Origin: Siphonodentalium dalli
Lineage: Eukaryota > Mollusca > Scaphopoda > Gadilida > Siphonodentaliidae
Length of the DNA stretch: 64,000 bases
Assembly: GCA_032622095.1 (NCBI GenBank)
Contig: CP136067.1
Coordinates: 94,354,707 to 94,418,706 of the forward strand
Direction: 5' to 3'
Part shown: positions 45,501 through 55,333 of the stretch, one piece after another
How positions within the stretch are numbered: position 1 is the first letter of the stretch
Layout of the letters: each line of letters starts with the position of its first letter
Program-made: the position numbers and the translations under genes
Notes under the pieces: generated by a model
Told to the model about the DNA's origin: nothing
The model's input: only the letters and a program-made list of their open reading frames with translations
Database searches by the model: none

Positions 45501-48479
45501 TCGTATAAAGGGAAACCCGATCGACAACTCTATCAACCAAGCGATCACAAAGTGATATGCAATCATCTTTAGTTTTCACAAGACGGACATTCAAAGACGC
45601 ATGGACATAAAACCGATGAATTATGACAATGTGAAGAAAGCAATGTTTTGTAAAGTGCATTGACGCCGGTATATAAGCAATTTGTTCGTAACAGGCTGTT
45701 TTAATCTGGAGAAAGATTACGTCACTCTGCACTAAGCATTATTAATTTTTACATTTAATCCCCTAATCCCCCAGTCAGCCCATTGTCTGTCTGGTCACTC
45801 ATGCCGCTCCTGCACAATGCATGTTTATGATGACATTGTATTTATGACGGTCGAGGTTTATGAGCATCAAGTGTAAGACAACAGCTTAATCAGCCAAATG
45901 TGAATCACGACATATATATTTTGTGGCTATTTGTCGTCAAGACCGATACAGTCAAAATAATATGCATGCTTTTATGACAGATTGTAATTTGATAATGGCG
46001 TAACAATATTAAGAGTAACTCAATCCGATCAACAACAATATTTCCTCAAAATACGCTTTTATAGTTATCAAAATCGATTAATTACAACCAAATGATGCAA
46101 ACCGCTGTCAACTATGATAAAATAATCCCGAAAACGTGTTATTTATCAACATGTTGTTCAACGAAATATGGCCGTAAGATCACTTGATTATCACGAAATT
46201 TTTCCGTATTACCACTTGATATTAGAGTTATCCATCTTCGTCCGCATTTTTCCCGAGACGGTCACCGTGACGATTTTTTTCCAGGCCACAAATAAGTACA
46301 TATCTCGAGAAATAACAAATTAAAAAAATCGATATCTGATCACTCTGAGTTTGGTGGGTTCCTCGACTCGAATAAAATATTGTTTTACCCCCGAAGTCAA
46401 AGAAATAGTAATTTGGGATCATTAATTCGGATTATGCATCTTTAACGCGTATTGTTAGTGTAATAGATTGTCTAACAAATAAGCTCCAAATCATTTGTTC
46501 CGTTTGATATATATATATGCCAGTTGTTGAATATAATACCACATGTACTGCTGAACTTCTAGACAGAGAAACGCCCTGTCGTTTCCCATGTAGGCATCTT
46601 AAGATAAATAACCAGTCCAAATTTACGGGGAAAACATTCTTAACCAATCTTGAAATAAGCCATGCACCCCCTTGCATGTTACCATATAAAATAAAATACA
46701 TGTTACCATATTTGATTCCAGGATGTCTTGCGGAAATTAGCAGAATTTGTGAAGTCGCATCATTTATATTTGGTGAACATTTTGGAAATGTATCAGAGCG
46801 ACTGTCGACCAAGTGGCAGACGAGATAAATTCGGAGATTTTTGGTGCTCTTGTAACCAGGTTGCCGGAATTCTAGAGGCGATGGGAAGACAACTCCACGA
46901 TCAAATACAAAAACTGGTAAGTGTCACCAGATCTAGAGACAATACAAAAATATCCTTGAATCTTATAGACTACCCCTCAATATAATCTATTCCGTGCACA
47001 TGAATTACAGTTACTGCACCATTTATATGTCATAATAATATAGATATCGGGCATTATAACGCTATATATGAGACTCATAATATTGTGACTAATCGAAATA
47101 ATTGTAAAGGAGGCATATACATGTATACATGCATATATGATGAATCAAAACCAATATACGCCTTTCTACATTGCCCGTACATTTTGGTCCCGACAGCTTG
47201 TGTGAAAACTTCTTATGACAAATATGTCGTTTTTATTTTCTCCTTATTTGACCGGGGGGGGGGGGAATTCCGGCACGTATGCCGGGGTGGGTGGGTGGTC
47301 AAAGCCACCAACAAGCAATTTTTTTCGCAACTAGTGTTTTGGCAATGAGTTGGGCTTCAAAACCACTTTGAATGAGAGAAATAATGTAATTCATAGGTAA
47401 ACTGTTATCGTGTTGTATTTTGTTGCAAATTTTGAAATCCAAGATGGCCGCTGGCAGCCATGTTTTTTTGGCCGAATGACCTCAAAATTACTCATTCCTA
47501 TTTACATGTCCATGATAAATAGTATGCACAGAAATTCATATACAGCTGTTTACAGTGATTTCCCCCCGCAAATCTCTGTTTTAGTGTTAAAAAGGGGGTG
47601 GGTGTCAAAAAATGGTTGGAAAAAACTGCCGAAAACGGAAAAAAAATTGGCGGTGGGGGTGGGTGGGTACAACAAATGATCGAAAGGGAAAAAATGCCAT
47701 ACGTGCCTGAAATTGTTTTCCGACCCCCCCCCCCCCCCCGATTTGACTTTCAAAAAGGCTTTGGTCATCTTGCAAGGGCACTTCTCTGACTTGATTTCTG
47801 TCATTCTGGTGTGCTAGGTTTTGGCGCCCACACACCCTGGACTAGTGTTACCTGGTAGACAACAACTTACCAATTTTGGTTACCCATATATACACAGCAC
47901 GACACGACGTGTAAATGGGTTTGTCGATACGGCACGAGTGCTGTCGCGGAAGGATAGAACGAGAGGCGCTTGCGCCTCGAGTTCTATCATTCCGCGACAG
48001 CACGAGTGCCGTATCGACAAACCCATTTACACATCGTGTCGTTCTGTGTTTATTACACGCTTCGCATCCTAGAATCCGTGCATTAAAATACAGGATTAGA
48101 AGGTTTATTTAGGCTCATACAGGGCGTGTTAGTCATGTGTGATGATTCTTTTATTTAAATAGTTACATGCAGTTTCATGGTTGAGGCGAACGTCATGTAC
48201 GTCATTGTACGTCAACGAGAAGTGTATGGAACGTTCGTTCCATACGGATTTGTAAATATGGAACAGCAATAACACTGTACTTCTAGGAACAAGCGTGTAA
48301 TAAAAACAATATTCTATCCACAGAACGCACATCATGCAGGAGAGATTCCGTTCTCGCGAGAAACAGCCTTGATTCACAGCCACCAAGAATTCGGGCAGTA
48401 CGCCGTCACAGAACTGAAGGCTCTCGAGAAACAGTTACCGCTAATAGAACACACCCTGCACGCGATGGTCGAAGAATGA
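42526..48479 (+). CDS. Candidate IL-6/CNTF-type class I helical cytokine, whole gene of five exons
   Basis: Exons 42526-42547, 43103-43608, 44957-45073, 46722-46916 and 48324-48479 join in phases 1-0-0-0 into 331 residues. Residues 1-150 are low complexity (Thr-rich 24-43, Pro-rich near 123-127). The rest reads as four amphipathic helices: A about 150-176, B 214-242, C 250-283, D 292-330, with a 39-residue A-B link and a short B-C turn. In helix D, counting from F290, Q is at +11, E +12, Q +15, Y +16, V +18 and L +24. From memory human CNTF has F, Q, E, Q, W, V and L at the same offsets, and cardiotrophin-1 and CLCF1 keep F and W. The FxxK lysine is Glu293 here. B and C sharing one exon, and the phases, match IL-6/G-CSF genes. 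Sequons lie at N26, N98 and N194. No signal peptide is visible. The gene model is strong; the family is an inference. Confidence 0.85.
42548..43102. other. Candidate cytokine intron 1
   Basis: 555 bases. It contains GTCCGTCCGTCCGTAGACGC (42738 onward), a common invertebrate repeat word, and AT-rich sequence. No other exon is recognised. Confidence 0.6.
43103..43608 (+). CDS. Candidate cytokine exon 2 (N-terminal tail and helix A)
   Basis: The acceptor TTTTTCTTTCAG|TTGCGA completes Val8 and the donor TATAAG|gtaaga is phase 0. It covers the Thr-rich tail, a long polar region and helix A (GLTLNILNSLTTLCREIVNV and following, residues 151-176). It is the longest open exon in the window and is free of repeats. 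Confidence 0.9.
43740..44945. repeat. Candidate cytokine intron 2: family-A fragment and a 27-bp minisatellite
   Basis: 43750-43975 is a partial family-A MITE (TGATCACTCTGAGCTTTGAT, GGGTTCCTCGACTCGAATTA) with a C run. From about 43990 to 44940 there are over 30 copies of TGTAGCCTTATCAGTGTACTTACACAG, ending about 15 bases before exon 3. Each unit carries an acceptor-like CTTACACAG on the + strand and GTAAGTA on the - strand. Long open frames on both strands here are repeat artefacts. Confidence 0.92.
44957..45073 (+). CDS. Candidate cytokine exon 3 (A-B connection, residues 177-215)
   Basis: The acceptor TATCATTTCAG|TCGTAT and donor CCAAATATG|gtatgt are both phase 0. It encodes SYSGLDEYFIEM..NTSLPNLY.., 39 residues with no strong helix over most of its length and a Pro/Asn/Thr-rich loop. 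Confidence 0.88.
45074..46721. other. Candidate cytokine intron 3
   Basis: 45074-46008 holds no recognisable element apart from a local GGCTAA repeat near 45330-45385. 46009-46445 is a family-A MITE. Open frames on either strand overlap the next exon out of frame and are not coding. Confidence 0.6.
46009..46445. mobile_element. Family-A MITE, diverged copy
   Basis: TTAA|GAGTAACTCAATCCGATCA at the left and TTCGGATTATGCATC|TTTAAC at the right. The interior matches family A (TTGTTCAACGAAATATGGCC, GTTCCTCGACTCGAATAAAA). Confidence 0.8.
46722..46916 (+). CDS. Candidate cytokine exon 4 (helices B and C, residues 216-280)
   Basis: The acceptor TTGATTCCAG|GATGTC and donor AAACTG|gtaagt are phase 0 at both ends. 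It encodes DVLRKLAEFVKSHHLYLVNI.. (helix B), a short polar turn CRPSGRRD and KFGDFWCSCNQVAGILEAMG.. (helix C), the latter with two Cys separated by one Ser (257, 259). Confidence 0.92.
47240..47830. repeat. G/C-run-rich fragments in intron 4
   Basis: G runs near 47254-47264 and C runs near 47726-47740 bracket GGGTGGGTGG words and a piece of the 36.5-kb array (AAGATGGCCGCTGGCAGCCAT near 47443). Similar material recurs at 59555-59830 and 60985-61120 (GGGGGTGGGTGTCAAAAAAT). Confidence 0.6.
47899..48042. repeat. 144-bp near-perfect palindrome in intron 4
   Basis: Arms of 71 bases around a two-base centre (GAGGCGC-TT-GCGCCTC) with only a few mismatches; the arms include GGTTTGTCGATACGGCACGA and its inverse. 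It is GC- and CpG-rich, unlike the flanks. Just downstream, GTGTTTATTACACGC (48046) is inverted as GCGTGTAATAAAAAC (48292), suggesting a further small element against exon 5. Confidence 0.92.
48324..48479 (+). CDS. Candidate cytokine exon 5 (helix D, residues 281-331) and stop
   Basis: The acceptor CTATCCACAG|AACGCA is phase 0 and TGA lies at 48477-48479. It encodes NAHHAGEIPFSRET, then the long helix with HQEFGQYAVTELKALEKQL. F290 and the Q-E-x-x-Q-aromatic pattern are the basis for the CNTF-group comparison. Confidence 0.9.
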   Translation, partial: NAHHAGEIPFSRETALIHSHQEFGQYAVTELKALEKQLPLIEHTLHAMVEE

Positions 48480-48712
48480 TGATCGAACTCCAGAAGTGAT
48501 TGGAAATAGATCTGTAATTCATTGCCTCATTCCAACCCTCATACATCCCGCTACCGTATATGGTTATACTGCATGGCCTTCCTGTCCTCCTTCAATTGGG
48601 GGGGGGGGTGTCCACTCTTCATTGAATGGCAGATTATGGCAAGAAATACCTCACCATGTGTATATGAGTCAAAACAGCATGGTTATATATTGCCTATACT
48701 CGTTGCAGTATC

Positions 48713-49169
48713 TTAAAGTACTCAATCCGATTAAACACCCCTAAATTACTATTTCTTTGGCTTTGGGGGTAAACAATATTTGATTCGAGTCGAGGAACCT
48801 ACCCATCAACGCTCAGAGTGATCAGATATCGATTTTTGAAGTTTGGTATTGTTGTGGCCCAGAAACACGCCGTCAAAAGGATGGTCTCGGTCAAAATTGC
48901 GGATGAAGATGGATAACTCTAAAACAAGTGGTAATACGGCAACATTTCATGAATACTCAAGTGATAATACGGCGATATTTCGTTGAACAAAATGTTGATA
49001 AATAACGAGTTTTGGGAGTTTTGATACCACAGTTGACAGTGGTTAACATTATTTTAATCGATTTTAATCGATTCTGATAACTAAAGCGTATTTTAAAGAA
49101 ATGTTGTTGTTGTTGTTGTTGTATCTTGATGATATAAGGAGACCCTCTGATCGGATTGAGTACCTTTAA
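48713..49169. mobile_element. Family-A MITE downstream of the candidate cytokine gene
   Basis: TTAA|AGTACTCAATCCGAT and ATCGGATTGAGTACCT|TTAA, about 457 bp, with a GTTGTTGTTGTT run near the right end. Confidence 0.88.
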
Positions 49170-49258
49170 TATGATCTTGGTCCTGGAAATTACTTTATAA
49201 TGCTGTAATTTACCAAAAGACTGCCTATTCAGCATTTCTGTCAATACTTCTGACCAAT

Positions 49259-49377
49259 CCTGAGTTTAGTGTGTCTGTCATTTGCAGAATGGTCCCCAGA
49301 AGGTGATTTTAGTGATGCTATCCCGCATAGCGGGCTAGCATCACTAAATTCGCCCTCTGGGGACCTCATTTTGCATG
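49259..49377. mobile_element. Single-hairpin family-H copy
   Basis: TTTAGTGTGTCTGTCATTTGCAG, then one hairpin with the core ATCCCGCATAGCGGGCTAG, ending CCTCATTTTGCATG. Confidence 0.85.
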
Positions 49378-49489
49378 TAAAATAAACAAACGATACATAT
49401 GTCGAAGATTGACGCGTGACATTGATTCAGTTACCTCCTCCAATCTAAACCTCTCCAATACCCGTTGTTCTACCGACATTCTACCCGAA

Positions 49490-50540
49490 TATCACCACGA
49501 CAACCATGTCTACCCGTATATCACCGTGTCACCCATGTATACCCGATACACTCTATACTACTGCTTGAAAACATTCACATGTATATATCATCGTATCTTC
49601 CATGTGTATATCACCGAGTCACCTATGTCAACCGGATAGACTACTTCATGGCAACCATCACATGTATATATCATCGTATCATCTATGTTAACCCTATACA
49701 CTACAACGTCATGGCAACCATCACATGTGTACATCGTGTCATCCATGTATACCCAATATAATGCAACTTCGTGGCAACATTCACATGTATATATCATCGT
49801 ATCATCTATGTTAACCCTATACACTACAACGTCATGGCAACCGCCACATGTATATATCATCGTATCATCTATGTTAACCCTATACACTACAACGTCATGT
49901 GCATACACATGTGCATATCACCGTGTCATCTATTTGTCTACCCGATACACTACAACTTCATGGCAACCATCACATGTGTACATCGTGTCATCCATGTATA
50001 CCCAATATAATGCAACTTCGTGGCAACATTCACATGTATATATCATCGTATCATCCATGTTAACCAGATACACTACAACTTCATGGCAACCCTCACATGT
50101 GCATATCATCGAGTCATCCAAGTCTACCCAATACACTACAACTGCATGGCAACCCTGACACATGCATACCATCATATCATCTAATGTCTACCCGATACAC
50201 TACAACTTCATGGCAATCCTCAAATGTATATATATCATCGTGTCATCCATGTCTACCGGATACATAACAACTTCATGGCAACCCTCACATGTGCATATCA
50301 TCGTATCATATATATCTACCCGATATTATATACTATACTGCGTGACAACTTGCACATCTATATATCATCGTATCATCCATGAATACACGATACACTACAA
50401 CTTCATGGCAACCTTCACATGCAAATATCACCGTGTCATCCATGTCGACCTGAAACACACAACTTCATGGCAGCCTTCACTTGTGTGTACCATCGTGTCA
50501 TCCAAGTCTCCGTTAGCACTTACATATCATCCATTCACGC
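49490..50540. repeat. Minisatellite, ~60-66-bp unit
   Basis: About 15 copies of a unit containing CACATGTATATATCATCGTA, TCATCCATGT, TACCC(G/A)ATACACTACAACTT and CATGGCAACC. Copies near 49640-49960 are the most alike. Long open frames on both strands are due to the repeat. Confidence 0.92.
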
Positions 50541-50966
50541 ATGTGTGCATAGTTTCAACCATTTAATTTATTCCTGTTGATGTGCATTAAATTATGTTTT
50601 CTATTAACATTGTACATCTGTTGTTATCTTGTCATGGTGGCGAAGTGCACGGAATCAGGGAGAAGCCAATGGGGGCTGTTTTGGAGGGATGAAGTGCATG
50701 GAATCAGGCACAAGACTAGAGGGTTCAGCTTAGATTTTCCAAATGCACCCACTCTTTGTATACCATAATCTCCAACTGTGAAAAACTTCATTTGCACCCC
50801 TTGAGTTTGGAGGATTTTCAACTGATTCGGTGTAGAATGTTGACTGTATAGGTTTTAAATTATTCGAACATTGGTCTAAAACGACATAGTTTACATTAGA
50901 TATACTGGCTGCAACCTAACAGTATTGGAACTCTCCTAACATAATGTAATCACTCTTTTTTTTCAT

Positions 50967-51125
50967 TTAAAGGCCCACTTAATTTTCCAGGAACCGATTA
51001 TTTTTTTGATATTTTTTTTATATACGGTTTTAATAACAAATCTATGCCATGAAATATGATTAAAATACTATAATTCATCACCATTTGAAACATCTCAGAA
51101 GGTGCCCATAGAGAAATAGAAAACT
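50967..51125. mobile_element. Truncated AGGCCCAC MITE
   Basis: TTAA|AGGCCCACTTAATTTTCCAG and about 150 bases matching 12151-12310 (CTATGCCATGAAATATGATT, CATCACCATTTGAAACATC). It is cut near the start of the next element. Confidence 0.75.
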
Positions 51126-51156
51126 AGAAAGATTCCCCCGTTTTGACTCCTCATTC

Positions 51157-52474
51157 GTATGGAGGGTTATTAGGGTCACAAACCTAACTTCACATTTTAA
51201 TTCTAACTTAACATTTTAATTCTTATATTTTAATTCTAACTTAACAATTTAATTCTAACTTAACATTTTAATTATTATATTTTAATTCTATTTTACATTC
51301 TATTTACATTCTATTTACATTCTATTTACATTCTAGAAACATTATAGAAATATTCTAGAAACATTCTATTAGCTCTAACTTAATCTTTTAATTCTTACAT
51401 AATATTTTAATTCTAACTTAACATTTTAATTCTTATATTTTAATTCTAACTTGATATTTTAATTATAACTTCATATTTTAATTCTTACTTAATATTTTAA
51501 TTCTTATATTTTAATGGTAACTCTAACTTTATATTTCAATTCTTACTTAATAGTTTTATTTTAATATTTTAAATCTACTACAAAAAGGTCTAATGTTGGA
51601 ATTAAAATATAAAATATCAAGTTAGAATTAAAATGTAAAGTTAGAATTAAAATGTAAGAATTAAAATGTTAAGTTAGAATTAAAATATTAAGTAAGAATT
51701 AAAAGATTAAGTTAGAGTTAATAGAATGTTTCTAGAATGTTTCTAAATGTAAATAGAATGTTTCTAGAATGTAAATAGAATGTAAATAGAATTAAAATAT
51801 ATGAATTAAACTATTAAGTAAGAATTAAATTGTTAAAGGGGTACTGTACGCCACATGTTGTTGTTGGTTTCTATAGTCTCCGAGTCGGAGAATAAGGTAA
51901 CAATTTTTCCATTATTTGAAAGTCTGTTGAGTACGAAGTCATGTTACGGATGACAAATTTACCGGAATGCAAAAATACAAATTGTCGTTGTCGAGTAATT
52001 TTTGTAAAGTTTTCAACCAAATGAATCAAATAAAAGTTATATTATATGCATACTAGTCCCATATAATCATTTAAGTTATTGTATCGTCGCTAGTCAGTGA
52101 GTGGCTTGAGTGTTCTCCCCGTATCATCATAATATTTTAAGCAATCGTGTGTGCGATCGGTTTAAAAATCCAGTATCCCTCAATTACTATTTTTGATTAC
52201 GGTAATTCGTAATTTAATTGACGCCATTTTATGGCTCCAGTCATAAATTCAATTTATATCAAATTATTAACTTTTAAATTATTAAATTTTAAGATAGCCT
52301 ATTAACCTGAGCGTTTACAGAATACATCTTCGACTCAAATTACTTATGTTTCTATATATTATCGATATTAGATCGTTGTTGTCACCGGAAATTTAATGAA
52401 AATGGCGTACAGTACCCCTTTAAGTTAGAATTAAAATGTGAAGTTAGGATTGTGACCCTAATAACCCTCCATAC
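51157..52474. mobile_element. AT-rich inverted-repeat element with a nested MITE
   Basis: GTATGGAGGGTTATTAGGGTCACAA at the left is inverted at the right (TTGTGACCCTAATAACCCTCC.., to 52474). Inside, both arms consist of TTAATTCTAACTTAACATT words (or the inverse) and TACATTCTATT runs. 51833-52423 is an inserted TTAA-flanked MITE. Confidence 0.88.
51833..52423. mobile_element. TTAA-flanked MITE, family C (AGGGGTACTGTACGCCA), 591 bp
   Basis: TTAA|AGGGGTACTGTACGCCA and TGGCGTACAGTACCCCT|TTAA. A second copy, in the opposite orientation and of exactly the same length, lies at 58519-59109 with only scattered single-base changes. Confidence 0.93.
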
Positions 52475-53430
52475 ATTCGGAGGGTCGGGATGCATAACAA
52501 ATGCCAGACACGACACCAGTTGGACATTTCAATCTAACAGTTTGATTATACAACCAGAATTATTTAGTGTGAAATTTGTCGTTTTTAGAACGCAATTCGC
52601 ATATTTTCTCAGCTTATGTCAATTTTTTGGACTGATATATGGACTTTCAGTTGGAAATTTCCAACCTATGGAGGTGTCAGGTTGGAAAATTCCATCACAA
52701 CGAGGGGGTGATGGAATTGCAACCTCCCGGATTTGGATATTAGGTCTGGTTCAGGGCGGGGTGCAGTTGGAAATTCGTAAGTTTACACCACCATCCCACA
52801 ACGGAAACCCTCTATCCACGTCCCTGGTTTCTTACCCTACCCGTGTGCTTGGTTCATATTGGCATCACTATTAGTGTTATCATGCATGCATTGGGCGTAA
52901 TCAAGGGCGTAGCTAGAGGGTCTCAGTTGGGGGTGGAGGTTGCACCTTGGATTTTCCAACTGCAACCCCGCCATAGAAACAGTTCAATCATTTTGGCACC
53001 CGCTCCCTTGGGTTGGAACTAACCAACTGGCACCTAGAACCTTTCAACTGTTGGAAATCTGCACCCCGACACCCTCCTTCCATTTGATGGCCATTTCGGA
53101 CCAAAAGTGGGAAAATAATGTGCAAATTATATTAAGCTAGCCACATTTGGTCAAAAACAACAAATTCCCCACCAAACACCCGCCCCCCCCCCCCGGTCGC
53201 CGCGTGTCCATATACAGTGTACATGCCATATAATATTAATTATCAAACAAATTATGCCGAATATACATTTGCATGGAAATCCCCATTCAAAATCGATCAC
53301 TTGACCTCCCCCGGATATATATCAGCGTCATTTCACCCCGCCTTCCTGGATTAACTCCACCCAACCGGATCAAGATGACATGCATGTCGTCACGCTAACT
53401 TCATGCGATCATCCAGTGAGTCCTTTGTTG
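52475..53430. mobile_element. hAT-related fragments
   Basis: 52640-52832 ends CTCTATCCACGTCCCTGG and carries CAGTTGGAAATTTCCAACCT, as in the elements at 34751 and 38764. 52904 onward starts CAAGGGCGTAGCTAGAGG and carries CAACTG..TTGG words with a C run near 53183. Boundaries are uncertain. No gene is seen. Confidence 0.6.
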
Positions 53431-53436
53431 AGTCGG

Positions 53437-53520
53437 GATCACAGTTCAGCTCATCACACCGCCAACGACTTTATCCCGGGATCACAGTTTATCTGTCACA
53501 CCGCCGTCGACTTTATCCTC
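53437..53520 (+). repeat. Direct repeat just upstream of a candidate first exon
   Basis: GGGATCACAGTTCAGCTCAT..CACACCGCCAACGACTTTAT is repeated 44 bases later as GGGATCACAGTTTATCTGTC..GCCGTCGACTTTAT. It may lie in the promoter or leader of the exon at 53562. Confidence 0.6.
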
Positions 53521-53561
53521 TCCTAGTTGTTATATCGATACGGAAGTGCAACTGAAACACT

Positions 53562-53607
53562 ATGGTTTATTATTCGGACGAGTACGGGCAACACTGGGAA
53601 AACATAG
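53562..53607 (+). CDS. Possible first exon of a third gene (15 residues)
   Basis: ATG at 53562, then MVYYSDEYGQHWENI plus one base and the donor ATAG|gtgagt (phase 1). The peptide is rich in Tyr, Trp and acidic residues, and the donor is close to consensus. No phase-1 second exon was recognised up to the window end, so the gene would continue past 64000 or be a chance signal. A family-A MITE begins 62 bases downstream. Exon 1 of the candidate cytokine gene is also short and phase 1, but the peptides are not alike. Confidence 0.35.
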
Positions 53608-53669
53608 GTGAGTTAATCGAGAGACGTGGACATGTCCGTAATTAAGTGATTTGAATTGAATTTAATTGT

Positions 53670-54157
53670 TTAAAGGTACTTAATCCGTACAGAGGGTCCC
53701 CATCTCAACAGATTCCAACAACAACAATCCGATCAGAGGGTCCTATATTACTATTTCTTTGGCTTTGGGGGTGAAAAATATTTGATTCGAGTCGAGGAAC
53801 CCATCAAACAAAGTTCAGAGTTATTAGATATTGATTTTTGAAATTTGTTATTTACTCGAGATGAGTACTAATAATTGCCTCCAACTGCCGTAATCTGCTC
53901 GGGATGTGTACACCAAAATCTATTCAAACAGACAAGGATGGATAACTCTAAAATCAAGTGGTAATAATAACGCAATTTTGACTGAGTTCTGGGCCAGAAA
54001 GTATTCCCGATAATGAAAAATAATAGATTTCTAAAATCGATGTCTAACAAATCTGAGCTTTGATGGGTGACTTCCTCGACTCGAATCAAATATTTTTGAC
54101 CCCCGAAGCCATTGAAATAGTAATTGAGAGGAGTTTTATCGGATTGAGTACCTTTAA
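53670..54157. mobile_element. Family-A MITE, 488 bp, near twin of 17869-18356
   Basis: TTAA|AGGTACTTAATCCGTAC and ATCGGATTGAGTACCT|TTAA. It is colinear with 17869-18356 over the whole 488 bases with few changes (for example CTGCGTAATC against CTGCCGTAATC). Confidence 0.92.
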
Positions 54158-54385
54158 TGCATAAAGCCACCATTTAAGGTGGAACATACATGAACATATA
54201 TACACTATGTACATAAGATATTCAATGAGCATTTTGGCATCATATTACATATGGATTATATTAGTAATATATTCATTATTAAAATCACAAATCTATCTGT
54301 CGATCGACTCACACAAATAGTGATATATATAATAACTTGAGTAATTACATATAGATGCTGTCAATGCCAGATCATCAGTAAGTTA

Positions 54386-54948
54386 TTATCTCAATTTTCT
54401 GAAGGCTAATTTTAGAAATATACTCACCTTCTTCAGGAGCGATATATTAGCTATAGATATCAAACCATAAAACTTTTCTCGCGTTGGAGATAGCCAATAG
54501 TATTTTGGAATGTACTGTTCACGGATATCTCTAAATTCGTCGCATATCAGTAGGAGATGATACTCGTCCCCTATCCCGTTACCGCACTGTTCACATGTAT
54601 TACAAGGTATACTGTTTCGCCACCGCCCTTTTTCAACAGGGAGTCGGTGGTTTGCTGTTGTAAATTTCACCATATAAGGGATCAGATGATCTGGCAACTG
54701 AAGCAAATACCGGCTAATACAGGGGCTGGTTTTAATATTTCTGTAAAAAGTTGCTCTTGATGAATCAGATAATTCTAAATCGATAAAAAGTTTAGCCCAA
54801 TGCTGCTCTTGGGAAAGGTCTTAAATGGTGAATGTCCTGTTTAGATAAAGCGGACTGTGACTCCCATGTAGAACATAGATCAAGTTCATTCAGGGTGTTT
54901 GTCACAAAGTTAAGCCATTTTGACTTGCGTGTTAACTTGAGATCGTTG
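54386..54948 (-). pseudogene. C-terminal end of a non-LTR (LINE) retrotransposon ORF, broken
   Basis: On the - strand the last 106 codons of one frame (stop at 54386-54388) read LPDHLIPYMVKFTTANHRLP, EKGRWRN and CEQCGNGIGDEYHLLLICDE. This is the Cys/His zinc-finger-like tail (C..C..H) that follows the reverse transcriptase in many LINE ORFs. The same frame extends to about 54817 (EQHWAKLFIDLELSDSSRAT). A shift of frame there leads on to RKSKWLNFVTNTLNELDLCS, up to 54948 where a tandem array cuts it off. The reverse-transcriptase core and the endonuclease are absent, so it cannot move by itself. Confidence 0.88.
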
Positions 54949-55333
54949 GCGTGTAATTGCTTTACAATAAGATACTCCGTTGGCGTGTAATTGCTTTACA
55001 ATAAGATACACTCCGTTGGCGTGTAATTGCTTTACAATAAGATATTCTCCGTTGGCGTGTAATTGCTTTACAATAAGATACACTCCGTTGGCGTGTAATT
55101 GCTTTACAATAAGATACACTCCGTTGGCGTGTAATTGCTTTACAATAAGATACTCCGTTGGCGTGTAATTGCTTTACAATAAGATACACTCCGTTGGCGT
55201 GTAATTGCTTTACAATAAGATATACTCCGTTGGCATGTAATTGCTTTACAATAAGATATACTCCGTTGGCGTGTAATTGCATTACAATAAGATATTCTCC
55301 GTTGGCGTGTAATTGCATTACAATAAGAAATAC
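54945..55333. repeat. 36-bp tandem array, about 11 copies
   Basis: The unit CGTTGGCGTGTAATTGCTTT plus ACAATAAGATACACTC repeats with lengths of 34-37 (variants at ATACTC / ATATTCTC). It joins the LINE fragment directly to the solo foldback arm. Open frames on both strands are repeat artefacts. Confidence 0.95.

Noticed and set aside
49490-50540. CRISPR-like regular repeats
   Set aside because: The units are contiguous and all diverge; there are no unique spacers and the DNA is eukaryotic.
49465-50566. Several long open frames on both strands
   Set aside because: They are readings of the 60-odd-base minisatellite; the peptides repeat (e.g. CIYHRIIYVNPIHYN) and occur in overlapping frames on both strands.
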